Shown here: in pieces, positions 1 to 7,398 of the stretch
How the letters are laid out: the number at the start of each line of letters is the position of its first letter
How positions within the stretch are numbered: position 1 is the stretch's first letter
Position numbers and translations under genes: made by a program
The notes under the pieces: model-generated
The model's database searches: none
Told to the model about the DNA's origin: nothing
The model's input: the letters and a program-made list of their open reading frames with translations, nothing else
NCBI GenBank assembly: GCA_016282555.1
Contig: JAEEKU010000139.1
Span: 1-17,550, forward strand
Origin: Methanomassiliicoccaceae archaeon
GTDB taxonomy: Archaea; Thermoplasmatota; Thermoplasmata; Methanomassiliicoccales; Methanomethylophilaceae
Length of the DNA: 17,550 nucleotides
Reading direction: 5' to 3'

Positions 1-258
1 AATCTCCGGGTGCTCCGAGAGCTTTTCGCGTATGCGCTCCTGAGGGGATCTGCGGTCCAGGGTATGGGCTTCCCCCTCCGTGAATTCGAACCCCGCCAGC
101 TCTTCGGATCCCGCATATTCCGGAAGGACGGGAACGTATCTGTACTCCGCATCCTTGGATATTCTGGCGTGTATGTCGGCGTATCCTCCGTCCAGAAGGA
201 AGCGGATCTTCTCTCCCGCCTCTCCGGCCGGTATTCTGGCGAAGACGACGCGTTTCAA
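1..258 (-). CDS. Trm5/TYW2-like tRNA methyltransferase, N-terminal part (partial)
   Basis: This open frame begins with TTG at 258 and runs off the left edge, giving 86 residues. The TTG overlaps the TGA of the upstream reductase gene (shared TTGA), and a GAGGT site lies 7 nt before it, so the two genes look translationally coupled. The start reads MKRVVFARIPAGEAGEKIRF and is followed by an Ile/Tyr-rich stretch ending in a YVPV segment. This resembles the small N-terminal D1 domain of archaeal Trm5 (tRNA m1G37 methyltransferase) and the related wyosine enzymes, in which a Lys/Arg-rich strand, a helix and a 'Y-P-V' strand precede the SAM-binding fold. The catalytic part lies outside the window, so Trm5 cannot be told from TYW2/Taw2 or a relative. 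It is the last visible gene of the TFS-PCNA operon. Confidence 0.65.
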   Translation of the reverse strand, partial: MKRVVFARIPAGEAGEKIRFLLDGGYADIHARISKDAEYRYVPVLPEYAGSEELAGFEFTEGEAHTLDRRSPQERIREKLSEHPEI

Positions 259-1406
259 AAGAGAGACCTCAGGTATAAGTTCAAAGCCCCCGGCCACGCC
301 GACGGTTTGCGGAGGATCGCGCGGACCACGTCGCTGGAGCGATCCAGATCTATCTCGTCCAGAGCGGGGCGGACGTCGCCGCGTCTGCTGTACCTGCCGG
401 CGCGGTTTATATCGGAATCGTCCATCGCGGTAAACTTTTTCCTGAGATAGTATCCGAATTTCATCTCCCTTCCGAGCTCGGCCTTCCACAGCTTCTCGTA
501 GCGGGAGAGCCTGCCCGCTGAAAGATCTCCGCTGTCCAGCGCATCCGAGAGAACGTCCGCGAGAATTCCGGCGGAAACCAAGGAGGGATAAATACCGCCT
601 CCGGATACGGGCTTCACCTGCCCGGCGGCGTCACCTATGAGCAGACACTTTTCGCCGTAAGTCGTTCTGCGCCCGCCCAGGGGTATTTTCCCGCCGTATC
701 TCGCTATGATTCCTGAATCAGGATATAACTTTCTGACCATGCTGTTCAGATAACCGAAGGGGTACCCTTTCCCTGCGGATACGCAGAGCCCCACGCGCGT
801 GAAGTCACCGCAGGGGATCTCCCAGAGAAAGAATCCGGGAGCGCACCCGTTTCCCATGCGCACCCTGAAAATATCCTGGCAATCAGCTCTGTGCCTCAGA
901 TCGTACTGGGCGCCGTATACGTACTCCCTGGGAAGATTGCCGGGAAGGGAGCGGGCCACTCTGGATCCGTACCCGTCCGCGCCGATGACCGCCCTGCACC
1001 GGTCCGTGCCCGAAGACGATGTTACCGAAACTTCATCTCCGCCGGATTCATGGGAGAGGTACTTGCTGCCGTACGAGAACTCCGCGCCGGCGTCCGCGGC
1101 CGCATCGGCCATCCTGCGGTCGAAATCCCCGCGGTCTATAGCGACGGCCTTGACGTTCCGGGATCTGGCGATCACCGAGCTGCCGTCCGGAAAAATGACT
1201 TCGGCGCCGTAGAATCTGCCGAAAACCTCCGGCTTCACCCCTGACATCCCCAGCACGCGCTCCGAAACCAGGCCGGCGCACTGGACCGGCTTCCCCGAAA
1301 TGGGATCGTCCTCCAGAACTTTTATCCCGTAACCCCGGGAGGCCAGAATGCGCGCGGACATTGTTCCGGCGGGACCTGCCCCCGCCACAACAGCATCGTA
1401 CGTCAT
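255..1406 (-). CDS. Geranylgeranyl reductase family flavoprotein (archaeal ether-lipid saturation)
   Basis: This 383-residue FAD-dependent oxidoreductase most likely reduces the double bonds of geranylgeranyl chains in archaeal ether lipids or their precursors. An N-terminal Rossmann dinucleotide site reads GAGPAG (residues 9-14). An IGADGYGSR segment near 142-149 and GDAAGQVKPVSGGGIY (258-273) match the second and third flavin motifs of the family, and an FLWEIP stretch near 193-198 corresponds to its YxWxFP substrate-cavity motif. The length is typical. The ATG at 1406 lies one base from the transaldolase stop, and the TGA overlaps the TTG of the next gene, so it is internal to the operon. 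Other family members act on menaquinone or polyprenols; the exact substrate cannot be read from sequence. Confidence 0.9.
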   Translation of the reverse strand: MTYDAVVAGAGPAGTMSARILASRGYGIKVLEDDPISGKPVQCAGLVSERVLGMSGVKPEVFGRFYGAEVIFPDGSSVIARSRNVKAVAIDRGDFDRRMADAAADAGAEFSYGSKYLSHESGGDEVSVTSSSGTDRCRAVIGADGYGSRVARSLPGNLPREYVYGAQYDLRHRADCQDIFRVRMGNGCAPGFFLWEIPCGDFTRVGLCVSAGKGYPFGYLNSMVRKLYPDSGIIARYGGKIPLGGRRTTYGEKCLLIGDAAGQVKPVSGGGIYPSLVSAGILADVLSDALDSGDLSAGRLSRYEKLWKAELGREMKFGYYLRKKFTAMDDSDINRAGRYSRRGDVRPALDEIDLDRSSDVVRAILRKPSAWPGALNLYLRSLF

Positions 1407-1407
1407 C

Positions 1408-2055
1408 TCAGTTCTTTACGGACTTCTCGTAATCGGCCTTGAATTTGGCAATGCCTTCGTCGGTCTTCGGGTGTTGCACCATCTTCTTGAGAATATCGTA
1501 GGGGATGGTGGCGATGTCGCACCCGGCGAGAGCCGCGTCGAGAACATGGGCCGGGCTGCGTATGGACGCCGCTATGACCTCGGTGGCGAAGCCGTAGTTC
1601 TGGAACACCTGCATGATCTGGGCCACGAGATCGATTCCGTATGTGCCGATATCGTCCAGACGGCCGACGAACGGCGAGACGTAGGCCGCGCCGGCTTTGG
1701 CCGCGAGAAGCGCCTGGTGGGCGGAGAATATCAGGGTGACGTTGACCTTTATCCCCTCGGCCGAGAGAACCTTCACGGCTTTCAGAGTCTCGACGCACAT
1801 GGGAAGCTTGATGTTGATATTGGGGTGGATCGCGGCGACTTCGCGGGCTTCCGCTATCATCTCGGGCGCGGTCACGGACATTATCTCGGCGGATACGGGC
1901 CCGTCGACTATCTCGGCGATCTCTTTGACGCGGGTTCTGACGTCCACGCCCTCCTTCGCTATGAGGCTGGGGTTCGTAGTGACTCCGTCGAGGATTCCCC
2001 AGCTGTTGATCTCCCTGATCATGTCCAGATTAGCAGTGTCGATAAAGATCTTCAT
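1408..2055 (-). CDS. tal: Transaldolase (TalC/FSA-type small transaldolase)
   Basis: This 215-residue TIM-barrel aldolase belongs to the short transaldolase/fructose-6-phosphate aldolase family. It starts MKIFIDTAN and carries GVTTNPSL (24-31), the Schiff-base lysine Lys83 in NIKLPM, and a catalytic Asp at position 6. Two residues separate true transaldolases from FSA: the FSA Gln59 position is Glu57 here (SAEIM), and the FSA Tyr131 position is Phe129 (SPFVGR). Both are the transaldolase version, so sedoheptulose-7-phosphate chemistry is favoured over fructose-6-phosphate cleavage. The gene starts 4 nt after the transketolase C-subunit stop and ends one base before the reductase start. With the two transketolase genes it forms a non-oxidative pentose phosphate cassette that would supply ribose 5-phosphate and erythrose 4-phosphate. 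Confidence 0.93.
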   Translation of the reverse strand: MKIFIDTANLDMIREINSWGILDGVTTNPSLIAKEGVDVRTRVKEIAEIVDGPVSAEIMSVTAPEMIAEAREVAAIHPNINIKLPMCVETLKAVKVLSAEGIKVNVTLIFSAHQALLAAKAGAAYVSPFVGRLDDIGTYGIDLVAQIMQVFQNYGFATEVIAASIRSPAHVLDAALAGCDIATIPYDILKKMVQHPKTDEGIAKFKADYEKSVKN

Positions 2056-2059
2056 AAAA

Positions 2060-3004
2060 TCACTTCTTTCTTGAGATTGCCCTCTTCGCGGCGGAGACTA
2101 TGTCCGAAGCGGTAAGGCCGTATTTTTCCATAAGATCCGACGGCTTGCCGGATTCGCCGAAGGTGTCTCTGGTCCCCACCCTTTCCAGGGGAGCGCAGAC
2201 GCTTTCGCACAGGCACTCGGCCACGGCGGAGCCCAGTCCTCCGATGATGCTGTGCTCTTCGGCGGTGACGCAGCATCCGGTCTTGCTCACGGATCCGATT
2301 ACCGCGCCGGAATCGAGCGGTTTTATCGTAGACATGTTGATGACTTCCGCCCCGATCCCCTCTTCCGCGAGGATACCGGCGGCTTCCAGGCAGGACGAGA
2401 CCATCTGCCCGCATCCGATGACGGTGACGTCCTTTCCGGATCTCATCACCGAGGCCTTTCCGATCTCGAACTTCCTGCCCTCCTCGGTTATCGTCGGGAA
2501 CTCGGAGCGCCCCATTCTCATATAGACCGGCCCCGGATATCCGGCTATCGCTTTGGTGGCCTCGTAGGCCTCGTAGGCGTCCGCCGGCGAGACGATCGTC
2601 ATATTCGGTATCGCGCGCATTATCGCGATGTCTTCCAGAGCCTGATGGGAGGCGCCGTCCTCTCCGACGCTGATTCCGCAGTGGGTGGCGACGATTTTGA
2701 CGTTGAGTTTCGGATACGCGGCCGCGAGCCTGATCTGCTCCCAGCAGCGGCCGGTGGCGAACACTCCGAAAGTGGATGCGAAAACTACCTTCCCGGATGC
2801 CGCCAGACCCGAGGCGATCCCGATCATGTTCTGCTCCGCTATCCCGACTTCCACGAATCTCTCCGGCGCGACGGCCTTGAAATCGGAAGTCTTGGTGGAA
2901 CCCGCGAGATCCGCGTCTATAACGACTATATCCTCCCTCTCCCCGGCGAGATCCGCCAGAGCCTTTCCGTAATAATTGCGTTGTGCAAGAAGTCTGGAAT
3001 TCAA
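2060..3004 (-). CDS. Transketolase, C-terminal subunit
   Basis: This is the split C-terminal half of transketolase (314 residues), carrying the pyrimidine-binding and C-terminal domains. The start is TTG at 3004, which shares TTGA with the stop of the N-terminal subunit; AAGGAGG sits 7 nt upstream, so the longer frame reaching to 3235 is not the gene. The cofactor-activating glutamate is Glu57 in the VEVGIAEQN motif. STFGVFA and the GISVGEDGASHQ segment, which holds phosphate- and sugar-binding residues, follow. The C-terminal regulatory-type domain begins near GKDVTVIGCGQM. It must pair with the adjacent N-terminal subunit to form an active enzyme; split transketolases are usual in archaea. 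No key residue appears to be missing. Confidence 0.95.
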   Translation of the reverse strand: MNSRLLAQRNYYGKALADLAGEREDIVVIDADLAGSTKTSDFKAVAPERFVEVGIAEQNMIGIASGLAASGKVVFASTFGVFATGRCWEQIRLAAAYPKLNVKIVATHCGISVGEDGASHQALEDIAIMRAIPNMTIVSPADAYEAYEATKAIAGYPGPVYMRMGRSEFPTITEEGRKFEIGKASVMRSGKDVTVIGCGQMVSSCLEAAGILAEEGIGAEVINMSTIKPLDSGAVIGSVSKTGCCVTAEEHSIIGGLGSAVAECLCESVCAPLERVGTRDTFGESGKPSDLMEKYGLTASDIVSAAKRAISRKK

Positions 3005-3831
3005 CGCAGAGCCTCCTTCAGTTCCCCGACCGCTTTCCGGTACTCGGACTCGCTGCACGCGCGCCCGTGGAATCCGGCGTTGTTCTCCATGAACGAAACG
3101 CCTTTTCCTTTGACGGTGTTCATAATGACGACCGTGGGATTCTTTCTGGATCTGGACGCCTTGTCCACCGCTTCGATGAGCTCGCGGACGCTGTGGCCGT
3201 CGACGATTATGACGTTCCAGCCGAAGGCCCTCCATTTCTCCGGGAGGGGATCCAGACCCACGGCGTCCTCGGTGTTGCCGGTGATCTGCAGCCTGTTGCG
3301 ATCCACGAACGCGATCAGGCCGCTCAGTCCGTACTGGCGGGCGAACATGGCCGCCTCCCAGTTCTGGCCGCTCTGAAGCTCGCCGTCTCCGAGAAGACAG
3401 AACGTTCTGTAGTCCTTCCCGTCCATTTTTCCGGCGAGAGCTATGCCGGCGGCCATGCTGAGGCCCTGCCCCAGGGATCCGGTGGACATCTCCACGCCCG
3501 GGAGCTTGCCGCGCACCGGATGCCCCTGAAGCCTGGAACCGATCTTCCTCAGAGTGAGGAGCTCGTCCACGGGGAAATAGCCGGCCTCCGCGAGAGCCGC
3601 ATAGAGGATCGGGGCGACGTGCCCTTTGGAGAGAATGAACCTGTCGCGGCCGTCCCAGGAGGGATCCGAAGGTTTGTGCCTCATCGAGTGGAAATAAAGC
3701 ACCGACAGAAGCTCGGCGGAGGAGAGTGAGCCTCCGGGGTGGCCGGAAGACGCCGCATACGTCATCTCTATAACGTGCAGCCTGAGTCTGTCAGCCATCT
3801 TTTCGAGTTCCGATACGGTGTACTCCCCCAT
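3001..3831 (-). CDS. Transketolase, N-terminal subunit
   Basis: This 276-residue thiamine diphosphate-binding half of transketolase transfers two-carbon ketol groups in the non-oxidative pentose phosphate pathway. The TPP motif starts at GDG (148-150) and closes with Asn179 in FVDRNRLQ. Histidines of the active site are visible in SGHPGG (His31), SKGHVAP (His71) and LQGHPVRG (His104), and STGSLGQG (117-124) is the conserved loop. The length equals the standard archaeal split N subunit. The ATG at 3831 is two bases after the PCNA stop. The stop overlaps the TTG of the C subunit, an arrangement that would make the two halves in matched amounts. Confidence 0.95.
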   Translation of the reverse strand: MGEYTVSELEKMADRLRLHVIEMTYAASSGHPGGSLSSAELLSVLYFHSMRHKPSDPSWDGRDRFILSKGHVAPILYAALAEAGYFPVDELLTLRKIGSRLQGHPVRGKLPGVEMSTGSLGQGLSMAAGIALAGKMDGKDYRTFCLLGDGELQSGQNWEAAMFARQYGLSGLIAFVDRNRLQITGNTEDAVGLDPLPEKWRAFGWNVIIVDGHSVRELIEAVDKASRSRKNPTVVIMNTVKGKGVSFMENNAGFHGRACSESEYRKAVGELKEALR

Positions 3832-3833
3832 GC

Positions 3834-4607
3834 TTAATCACTCTCGATCCTCGGAGCCAGTAAATAATTGACCAGCACGTGGCGGTCGGCTATACTGAAC
3901 AGGAGTTTCATGGGGTAATCGTTGTCCAGTTCTATATGGATAACGGTTCCTCCGGGCACGGCTTTGATGATATTCGAGAAATAATCCAGCGGGAACAGGC
4001 TGCAGACCTCCGTATCGGTGGAAAGCTCCGCCAGCGACTCCTTCCCGACGGAGAGCGAAACGGAATCCGTATCTCCTTCGCAGGAGAGGATGAAACGCTC
4101 GGGAGTGGCTTTGACCGAAACGTGGTCGGATATCGTATCCGCCGCGCTTATTCCTCTTTTCAACTCGTCGGAAGAGATGCCTATGCTCGCTTTGAGATGC
4201 AGATCCGGAACCTTGGGATCGCTCATTCCGGAGGTGTCGAGAACCGTCATGGCCCTCGTGATGTTTCCGACTTTGAATATCAGCTTTCCCTTCTCCGCGT
4301 CCTGCTCCATCCTGATGACGTCGACGCCAGAAGCCAGACGGAGAACGCTCTTCAGCTTGTCCAGATCGATTCCGATTTCGCAGTCCTCGGCGTGATACCT
4401 TATGAAGGCTTCCTTTTCCACCTTCATCTCGATCATGGCGACGTGCGCCGCGTCCACGGCCTTCAGGGTCATTCCCTCCGGGGTCAGCGTGAATTTCACT
4501 TCGTCCACCAGAGCTGAGATTATGTTTACGAGCCCTTTGAGCGTCTCTGATTTGAGCTCCGCGCTGAACTGCGCGTCCGGATCTGTTTCTGTCTCGGTAT
4601 CGAACAT
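3834..4607 (-). CDS. pcn: DNA polymerase sliding clamp PCNA
   Basis: This 257-residue sliding clamp encircles DNA as a trimer and tethers polymerase, ligase and nucleases. Characteristic segments are the N-terminal clamp helix SETLKGLVNIISALVDEV, LTPEGMTLKAVDAAHVAMIEM, a central basic/acidic interdomain region, and a C-terminal YPMKLLFSIADRHVLVNYLLAPRIE. The ATG at 4607 is chosen because GAGGG lies 8 nt upstream and directly overlaps the stop of the TFS gene; the in-frame ATG at 4646 would extend into TFS. The N-terminus carries about 12 extra acidic residues (FDTETETDPDA) before the usual first strand, which is slightly unusual. PCNA next to TFS is an arrangement recurrent in archaea, and here the pair leads the operon. 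Confidence 0.96.
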   Translation of the reverse strand: MFDTETETDPDAQFSAELKSETLKGLVNIISALVDEVKFTLTPEGMTLKAVDAAHVAMIEMKVEKEAFIRYHAEDCEIGIDLDKLKSVLRLASGVDVIRMEQDAEKGKLIFKVGNITRAMTVLDTSGMSDPKVPDLHLKASIGISSDELKRGISAADTISDHVSVKATPERFILSCEGDTDSVSLSVGKESLAELSTDTEVCSLFPLDYFSNIIKAVPGGTVIHIELDNDYPMKLLFSIADRHVLVNYLLAPRIESD

Positions 4608-4618
4608 GGGCTTTTCCC

Positions 4619-4918
4619 TCAGTATTCTCTCCAGGAGTAGCTGCATTTGCAGCAGCGGTAAATCGTGGTCTCGGGTTCATCGGCGGCGCGCGTCTGCCTG
4701 ATCACGTAATAGGCTTCGGTATGGCCGCACTTCGGGCACAGCACGCGGACCTTGGGAAGCGTCGCGGGACTGTCTGAAGACAGGATAACGGTCTCCTTGT
4801 CTCTGGACTCCGTGACGATTACCTCCGATCTGCCCCCTATATCCTCGGTCTCCCCGCAGGAACATACGAACTTCCCCTCCTTAGGGAACATCATCGAACC
4901 GCATTTTGAGCAAAACAA
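4619..4918 (-). CDS. Transcript cleavage factor TFS (TFIIS/RpoM-like)
   Basis: This small two-zinc-ribbon protein (99 residues) stimulates RNA cleavage by backtracked archaeal RNA polymerase. The N-terminal ribbon uses Cys3, Cys6, Cys19 and Cys21 (FCSKCG, FVCSCG). The C-terminal ribbon uses Cys61, Cys64, a Cys at 89/90 and Cys92. The invariant acidic tip that reaches the polymerase active site is present as Asp80-Glu81 in RAADEPET. The start is TTG at 4918, since AGAGG lies 8 nt upstream and this places the first zinc cysteine at residue 3, as in the family; the frame stays open back to 5011 but that extension is arginine-rich and unlike TFS. It is the promoter-proximal gene of the minus-strand operon, with a TATA-like box at 4951-4960. 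Confidence 0.92.
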   Translation of the reverse strand: MFCSKCGSMMFPKEGKFVCSCGETEDIGGRSEVIVTESRDKETVILSSDSPATLPKVRVLCPKCGHTEAYYVIRQTRAADEPETTIYRCCKCSYSWREY

Positions 4919-4950
4919 TCTAACAGCCTCTGTGCGCGGGATTGAATGTC

Positions 4951-4961
4951 TGTATATAGTT
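4951..4961 (-). promoter_or_regulatory. TATA box of the TFS-PCNA operon
   Basis: On the minus strand the sequence reads ACTATATACA, a good archaeal TATA element. Transcription would start about 25 nt downstream, near 4930, leaving a 5' leader of roughly a dozen bases that contains the AGAGG ribosome-binding site of TFS. It is divergent from the beta-CASP RNase promoter at 5042-5050. Confidence 0.55.
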
Positions 4962-5041
4962 GTATCCCGGCGGAGCGGATGCGCCCGCGGACGCGCATTC
5001 CTCCGTAGCAACCTAAAAATACGACATTCGGTTAGTCTTGC

Positions 5042-5050
5042 CTATATATT
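5042..5050 (+). promoter_or_regulatory. TATA box of the beta-CASP RNase gene
   Basis: The plus strand reads CTATATATTAAT, an excellent archaeal TATA box in an otherwise GC-rich region. The expected start of transcription is about 5068-5074, which would leave a leader of about 80 nt before the ATG at 5151. That is long for an archaeal mRNA and contains hairpin-forming repeats. Confidence 0.6.
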
Positions 5051-5054
5051 AATC

Positions 5055-5126
5055 CGGGGGGATTTGCCCCCGTATCACAGTCAAGGGGGCGGCGCGCCCC
5101 TTTCACAAAGTCCTCGCGAGACGAGG
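5055..5126 (+). repeat. Three consecutive hairpin-forming inverted repeats in the RNase leader
   Basis: Three short inverted repeats follow one another. The first is CGGGGG/CCCCCG (5055-5060 and 5067-5072, 6-nt loop). The second is AAGGGG/CCCCTT (5083-5088 and 5097-5102, 8-nt GC-rich centre). The third is CCTCG/CGAGG (5112-5116 and 5122-5126, 5-nt loop). The last two fall inside the predicted leader and end just before the AAAGGAG ribosome-binding site at 5135-5141; the first overlaps the likely transcription start. No T-tract follows, so they do not look like terminators. Confidence 0.5.
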
Positions 5127-5150
5127 CGCACAGAAAAGGAGTTGAAACCT

Positions 5151-6386
5151 ATGGAAATGAAATACAGATTCCTGGGCGGAGCCGACATGGTCGGCCGCAT
5201 GGGAATGACGATGGAGGCCAACGGGAAGACCATGCTGGTCGAGTACGGCCTCAGCCCCACCAAGCCTCCGGAGTTCCCGCTTCCGGCGCCCAAAGTAGAC
5301 CACGTCTTCCTGACGCACGCCCACCTGGATCACTGCGGCATGCTGCCCCAGGTCTGCGGAAGAAACGACTGCGAGCTGTTCACCACGCCCCTCAGCGCCC
5401 AGATCGCGGAGCTGATGATGAACGACACCCTGAAAATCGCCAAGGCCGAGGAATACGTCCAGCCGTACAACGCGCTGGAGATCGAGAAGACCATGGACGC
5501 CGTGGTTCCGATGAGCTACGGGGACACGATCACCCTGGACGGGATAGACGTCACCATGCTCGACGCAGGCCATATCCCGGGAGCGGCCATGTTCGCGTTC
5601 GAGAAAGACGTGCGCACGATATATTCCGGAGACATACACACCGAGAGCCAGAGGCTCGTCGGAAAGGCAAAACCTTCGGACTGCACCAACCTCTTCGTCG
5701 AGGGGACCTACGCCGGGCGCAGCCACCCTCCGAGAAAGGAGACGGAGAAGAAATTCCTGGCGAAGATCAGGGAAGTCATCGATCGCGGCGGAACCGTGCT
5801 GATCCCGTGCTTCGCCGTAGGAAGAACGCAGGAGATAATGCTCCTCCTCAAAGATCTGAGGTACGACATGTGGGTGGACGGAATGGGAAGATCCGTGACG
5901 CGCCTGTTCATGGAGTATCCGGAGTACCTGAAGGATTTCAGGGCGCTCAAGGACGCCAAGAAAAGGTTCAGCGAAGTCCGCAACGCCGGCCAAAGGGATT
6001 ACGCGAAGAAAGGAAACATCATAGTCACCACCGGCGGAATGCTCGACGGAGGCCCGATCCTCGGATACCTCAGGAATCTGAAGGACGACCCGAAGAGCGC
6101 GATCCTTCTCGTGGGATACCAGGCGGAGGACACCAACGGCAGGATGCTGCTGGAGCAGGGATGCATAAACATCGACGGGGAGGCCGTCCGCATAGAGTGC
6201 GAAATCCAGAAATACGATTTCTCCGCGCACGCGGATCACGGCCAGATCGTGAAATTCATCGAAGAGTGCGATCCGGACAACGTCATCTTCATGCATTCCG
6301 ACAACCGCGACCTGTTCCTCCCGGATCTCCAGGACTACAACGTCATACTGCCGGAGACCGGAAAGGAGTTCCGTCTGGAGGTCTGA
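5151..6386 (+). CDS. Beta-CASP metallo-beta-lactamase ribonuclease, aCPSF2-like
   Basis: This 411-residue zinc-dependent RNase has no KH domains, so it matches the archaeal CPSF2 group rather than aCPSF1. Metallo-beta-lactamase motif 2 is HAHLDH (56-61), giving two-metal ligands His56, His58, Asp60 and His61. A later histidine lies in DAGHIPGA, and the bridging aspartate in YSGDIH. Beta-CASP signatures follow: motif A in FVEGTY, the FAVGRTQE segment, motif B in SAHADH, and a C-terminal motif in FMHSD. Such enzymes act in RNA decay and 5' or 3' processing. ATG at 5151 is chosen because AAAGGAG lies 9 nt upstream and it begins the conserved fold; the frame is open further upstream into the promoter. 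It heads a short plus-strand run with the NadC-like gene. Confidence 0.92.
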   Translation: MEMKYRFLGGADMVGRMGMTMEANGKTMLVEYGLSPTKPPEFPLPAPKVDHVFLTHAHLDHCGMLPQVCGRNDCELFTTPLSAQIAELMMNDTLKIAKAEEYVQPYNALEIEKTMDAVVPMSYGDTITLDGIDVTMLDAGHIPGAAMFAFEKDVRTIYSGDIHTESQRLVGKAKPSDCTNLFVEGTYAGRSHPPRKETEKKFLAKIREVIDRGGTVLIPCFAVGRTQEIMLLLKDLRYDMWVDGMGRSVTRLFMEYPEYLKDFRALKDAKKRFSEVRNAGQRDYAKKGNIIVTTGGMLDGGPILGYLRNLKDDPKSAILLVGYQAEDTNGRMLLEQGCINIDGEAVRIECEIQKYDFSAHADHGQIVKFIEECDPDNVIFMHSDNRDLFLPDLQDYNVILPETGKEFRLEV

Positions 6387-6389
6387 GGT

Positions 6390-7142
6390 TTGGGCTATGA
6401 TTTCAAAATAAGAAGAGATCCGCTGCTGGAGCGCTCCCTCCCGGATACGGAAACCAACTTCAGCATAATCTGCTGCGAGGACTCCGTGGTTGCCGGGATC
6501 GGCGAGGCGTCCGATCTTTTCCTGTCAGCCGGCGCAGATCCCTCTCCTCTGGCCAAGGACGGCGACAGGGTACGCGCGGGAACCAGGGTTCTCTCGGTGT
6601 ACGGCTCCGCCGGATCGGTGCTCTCCTGCAGATCCGCCGCGCTGGCGATCCTCTCGCGCATGAGCGGGATCGCTTCTTACACCGCGGATCTCGTTGATCA
6701 GGCAGCCGGGAGGATAATAATCGCGGCCCCCGCATGCCTCACTCCCGGTCTGGAGGATCAGGAGAGGATGGCTGTTCTCCTCGGAGGAGGGGATCCGAAC
6801 GCTGGGCCGATCACGCTGACCGGAGAGCATATAAAACTCTGCGGAGGAATGAGAAACGCCATGGAGAGGATTTCCAAAGCTTCCTTCGCCGCGAAGATAA
6901 GAGCGGAGGCCGGAAGCCCGGAGGACGCCGCTCTGGCTGTATCGATGGGCGCGGATATCATCTCCGTCAGGGGAACCCCTGAAAAATGCGCAGAGATCGG
7001 CAGCGCAGCCGGCGGAGGCCGGATAGTGGAGGCCGCCGGCGATATCGGGAATCCTCTGGATTACATCGGCATAGCTGACGCCGTGTCCCCGGACGGGATA
7101 ATAACGCTGTCCGGATACAGGAAATTCAGAATGGATCTCTGA
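6390..7142 (+). CDS. Divergent NadC/ModD-fold protein with degenerate active site
   Basis: This 250-residue protein has the layout of type II phosphoribosyltransferases (quinolinate PRTase NadC, ModD). The N-terminal sandwich has 'VVAGIGEA' and 'DGDRVRAGTRVL', followed by SRMSGIASYT (89-98), the LSGIAT motif, and a barrel region with TPGL and an LGGGDPNAG stretch. Catalytic NadC residues are largely missing. The RKT triplet after the fourth strand is replaced by APAC (113-116), the N-H-R pair of GGGxxNHR by DPNAG, and the LDN aspartate by SVRG. Lys149 (HIKL) and Glu173 appear retained. Function is therefore unknown and probably not NAD synthesis. The TTG at 6390 has GGAGGT 7 nt upstream, inside the end of the RNase gene. 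Confidence 0.6.
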   Translation: MGYDFKIRRDPLLERSLPDTETNFSIICCEDSVVAGIGEASDLFLSAGADPSPLAKDGDRVRAGTRVLSVYGSAGSVLSCRSAALAILSRMSGIASYTADLVDQAAGRIIIAAPACLTPGLEDQERMAVLLGGGDPNAGPITLTGEHIKLCGGMRNAMERISKASFAAKIRAEAGSPEDAALAVSMGADIISVRGTPEKCAEIGSAAGGGRIVEAAGDIGNPLDYIGIADAVSPDGIITLSGYRKFRMDL

Positions 7143-7150
7143 ACGCTCAG

Positions 7151-7160
7151 TACTATAAAG
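7151..7160 (+). promoter_or_regulatory. TATA box for a leaderless transcript
   Basis: TACTATAAAG lies between the NadC-like stop and the zinc-finger gene. The T of TATAAA is about 28 nt before the ATG at 7182, so transcription would begin at or next to the start codon. No ribosome-binding site is visible, which agrees with leaderless translation. Confidence 0.6.
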
Positions 7161-7181
7161 CGTACCGCGATACGGCCGGAC

Positions 7182-7397
7182 ATGGCGATAAACTTCGACG
7201 ACTACACCTGCGAATTCTGCGGGAAACCCTGCAAAAACATCGTTTACGCAGCGTTCGTATGCGACAATCCGGAATGCATAGAGAACGCGAGAATCGCCCG
7301 CGGAGGCCCCGGCGGACATATGAAGAGAAAAGCCGAGGGCAGACCCATCATACCCGAGGATCTGGAATCCGCGGTGGAAGAGAACAAAAAAGTTTGA
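7182..7397 (+). CDS. Small zinc-finger protein of unknown function
   Basis: This is a 71-residue protein. Its N-terminal half holds five cysteines: Cys10 and Cys13 (CEFC), Cys17, then Cys28 and Cys33 (CDNPEC). The spacing fits a small zinc-binding knuckle in which four cysteines hold one metal. A glycine-rich GGPGGH turn and a basic patch MKRKAEGR follow, then an acidic tail. I do not recognise the family and assign no function; RNA or protein binding is possible. It has its own TATA box and appears leaderless, though read-through from the RNase/NadC-like pair is likely as well. The gene ends at a strong hairpin terminator. Confidence 0.75.
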   Translation: MAINFDDYTCEFCGKPCKNIVYAAFVCDNPECIENARIARGGPGGHMKRKAEGRPIIPEDLESAVEENKKV

Positions 7398-7398
7398 G

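Noticed and set aside
3005..3235. Upstream extension of the transketolase C subunit
   Set aside because: It overlaps the N subunit in another phase and has Arg/Gln-rich composition; the TTG at 3004 has a perfect ribosome-binding site.
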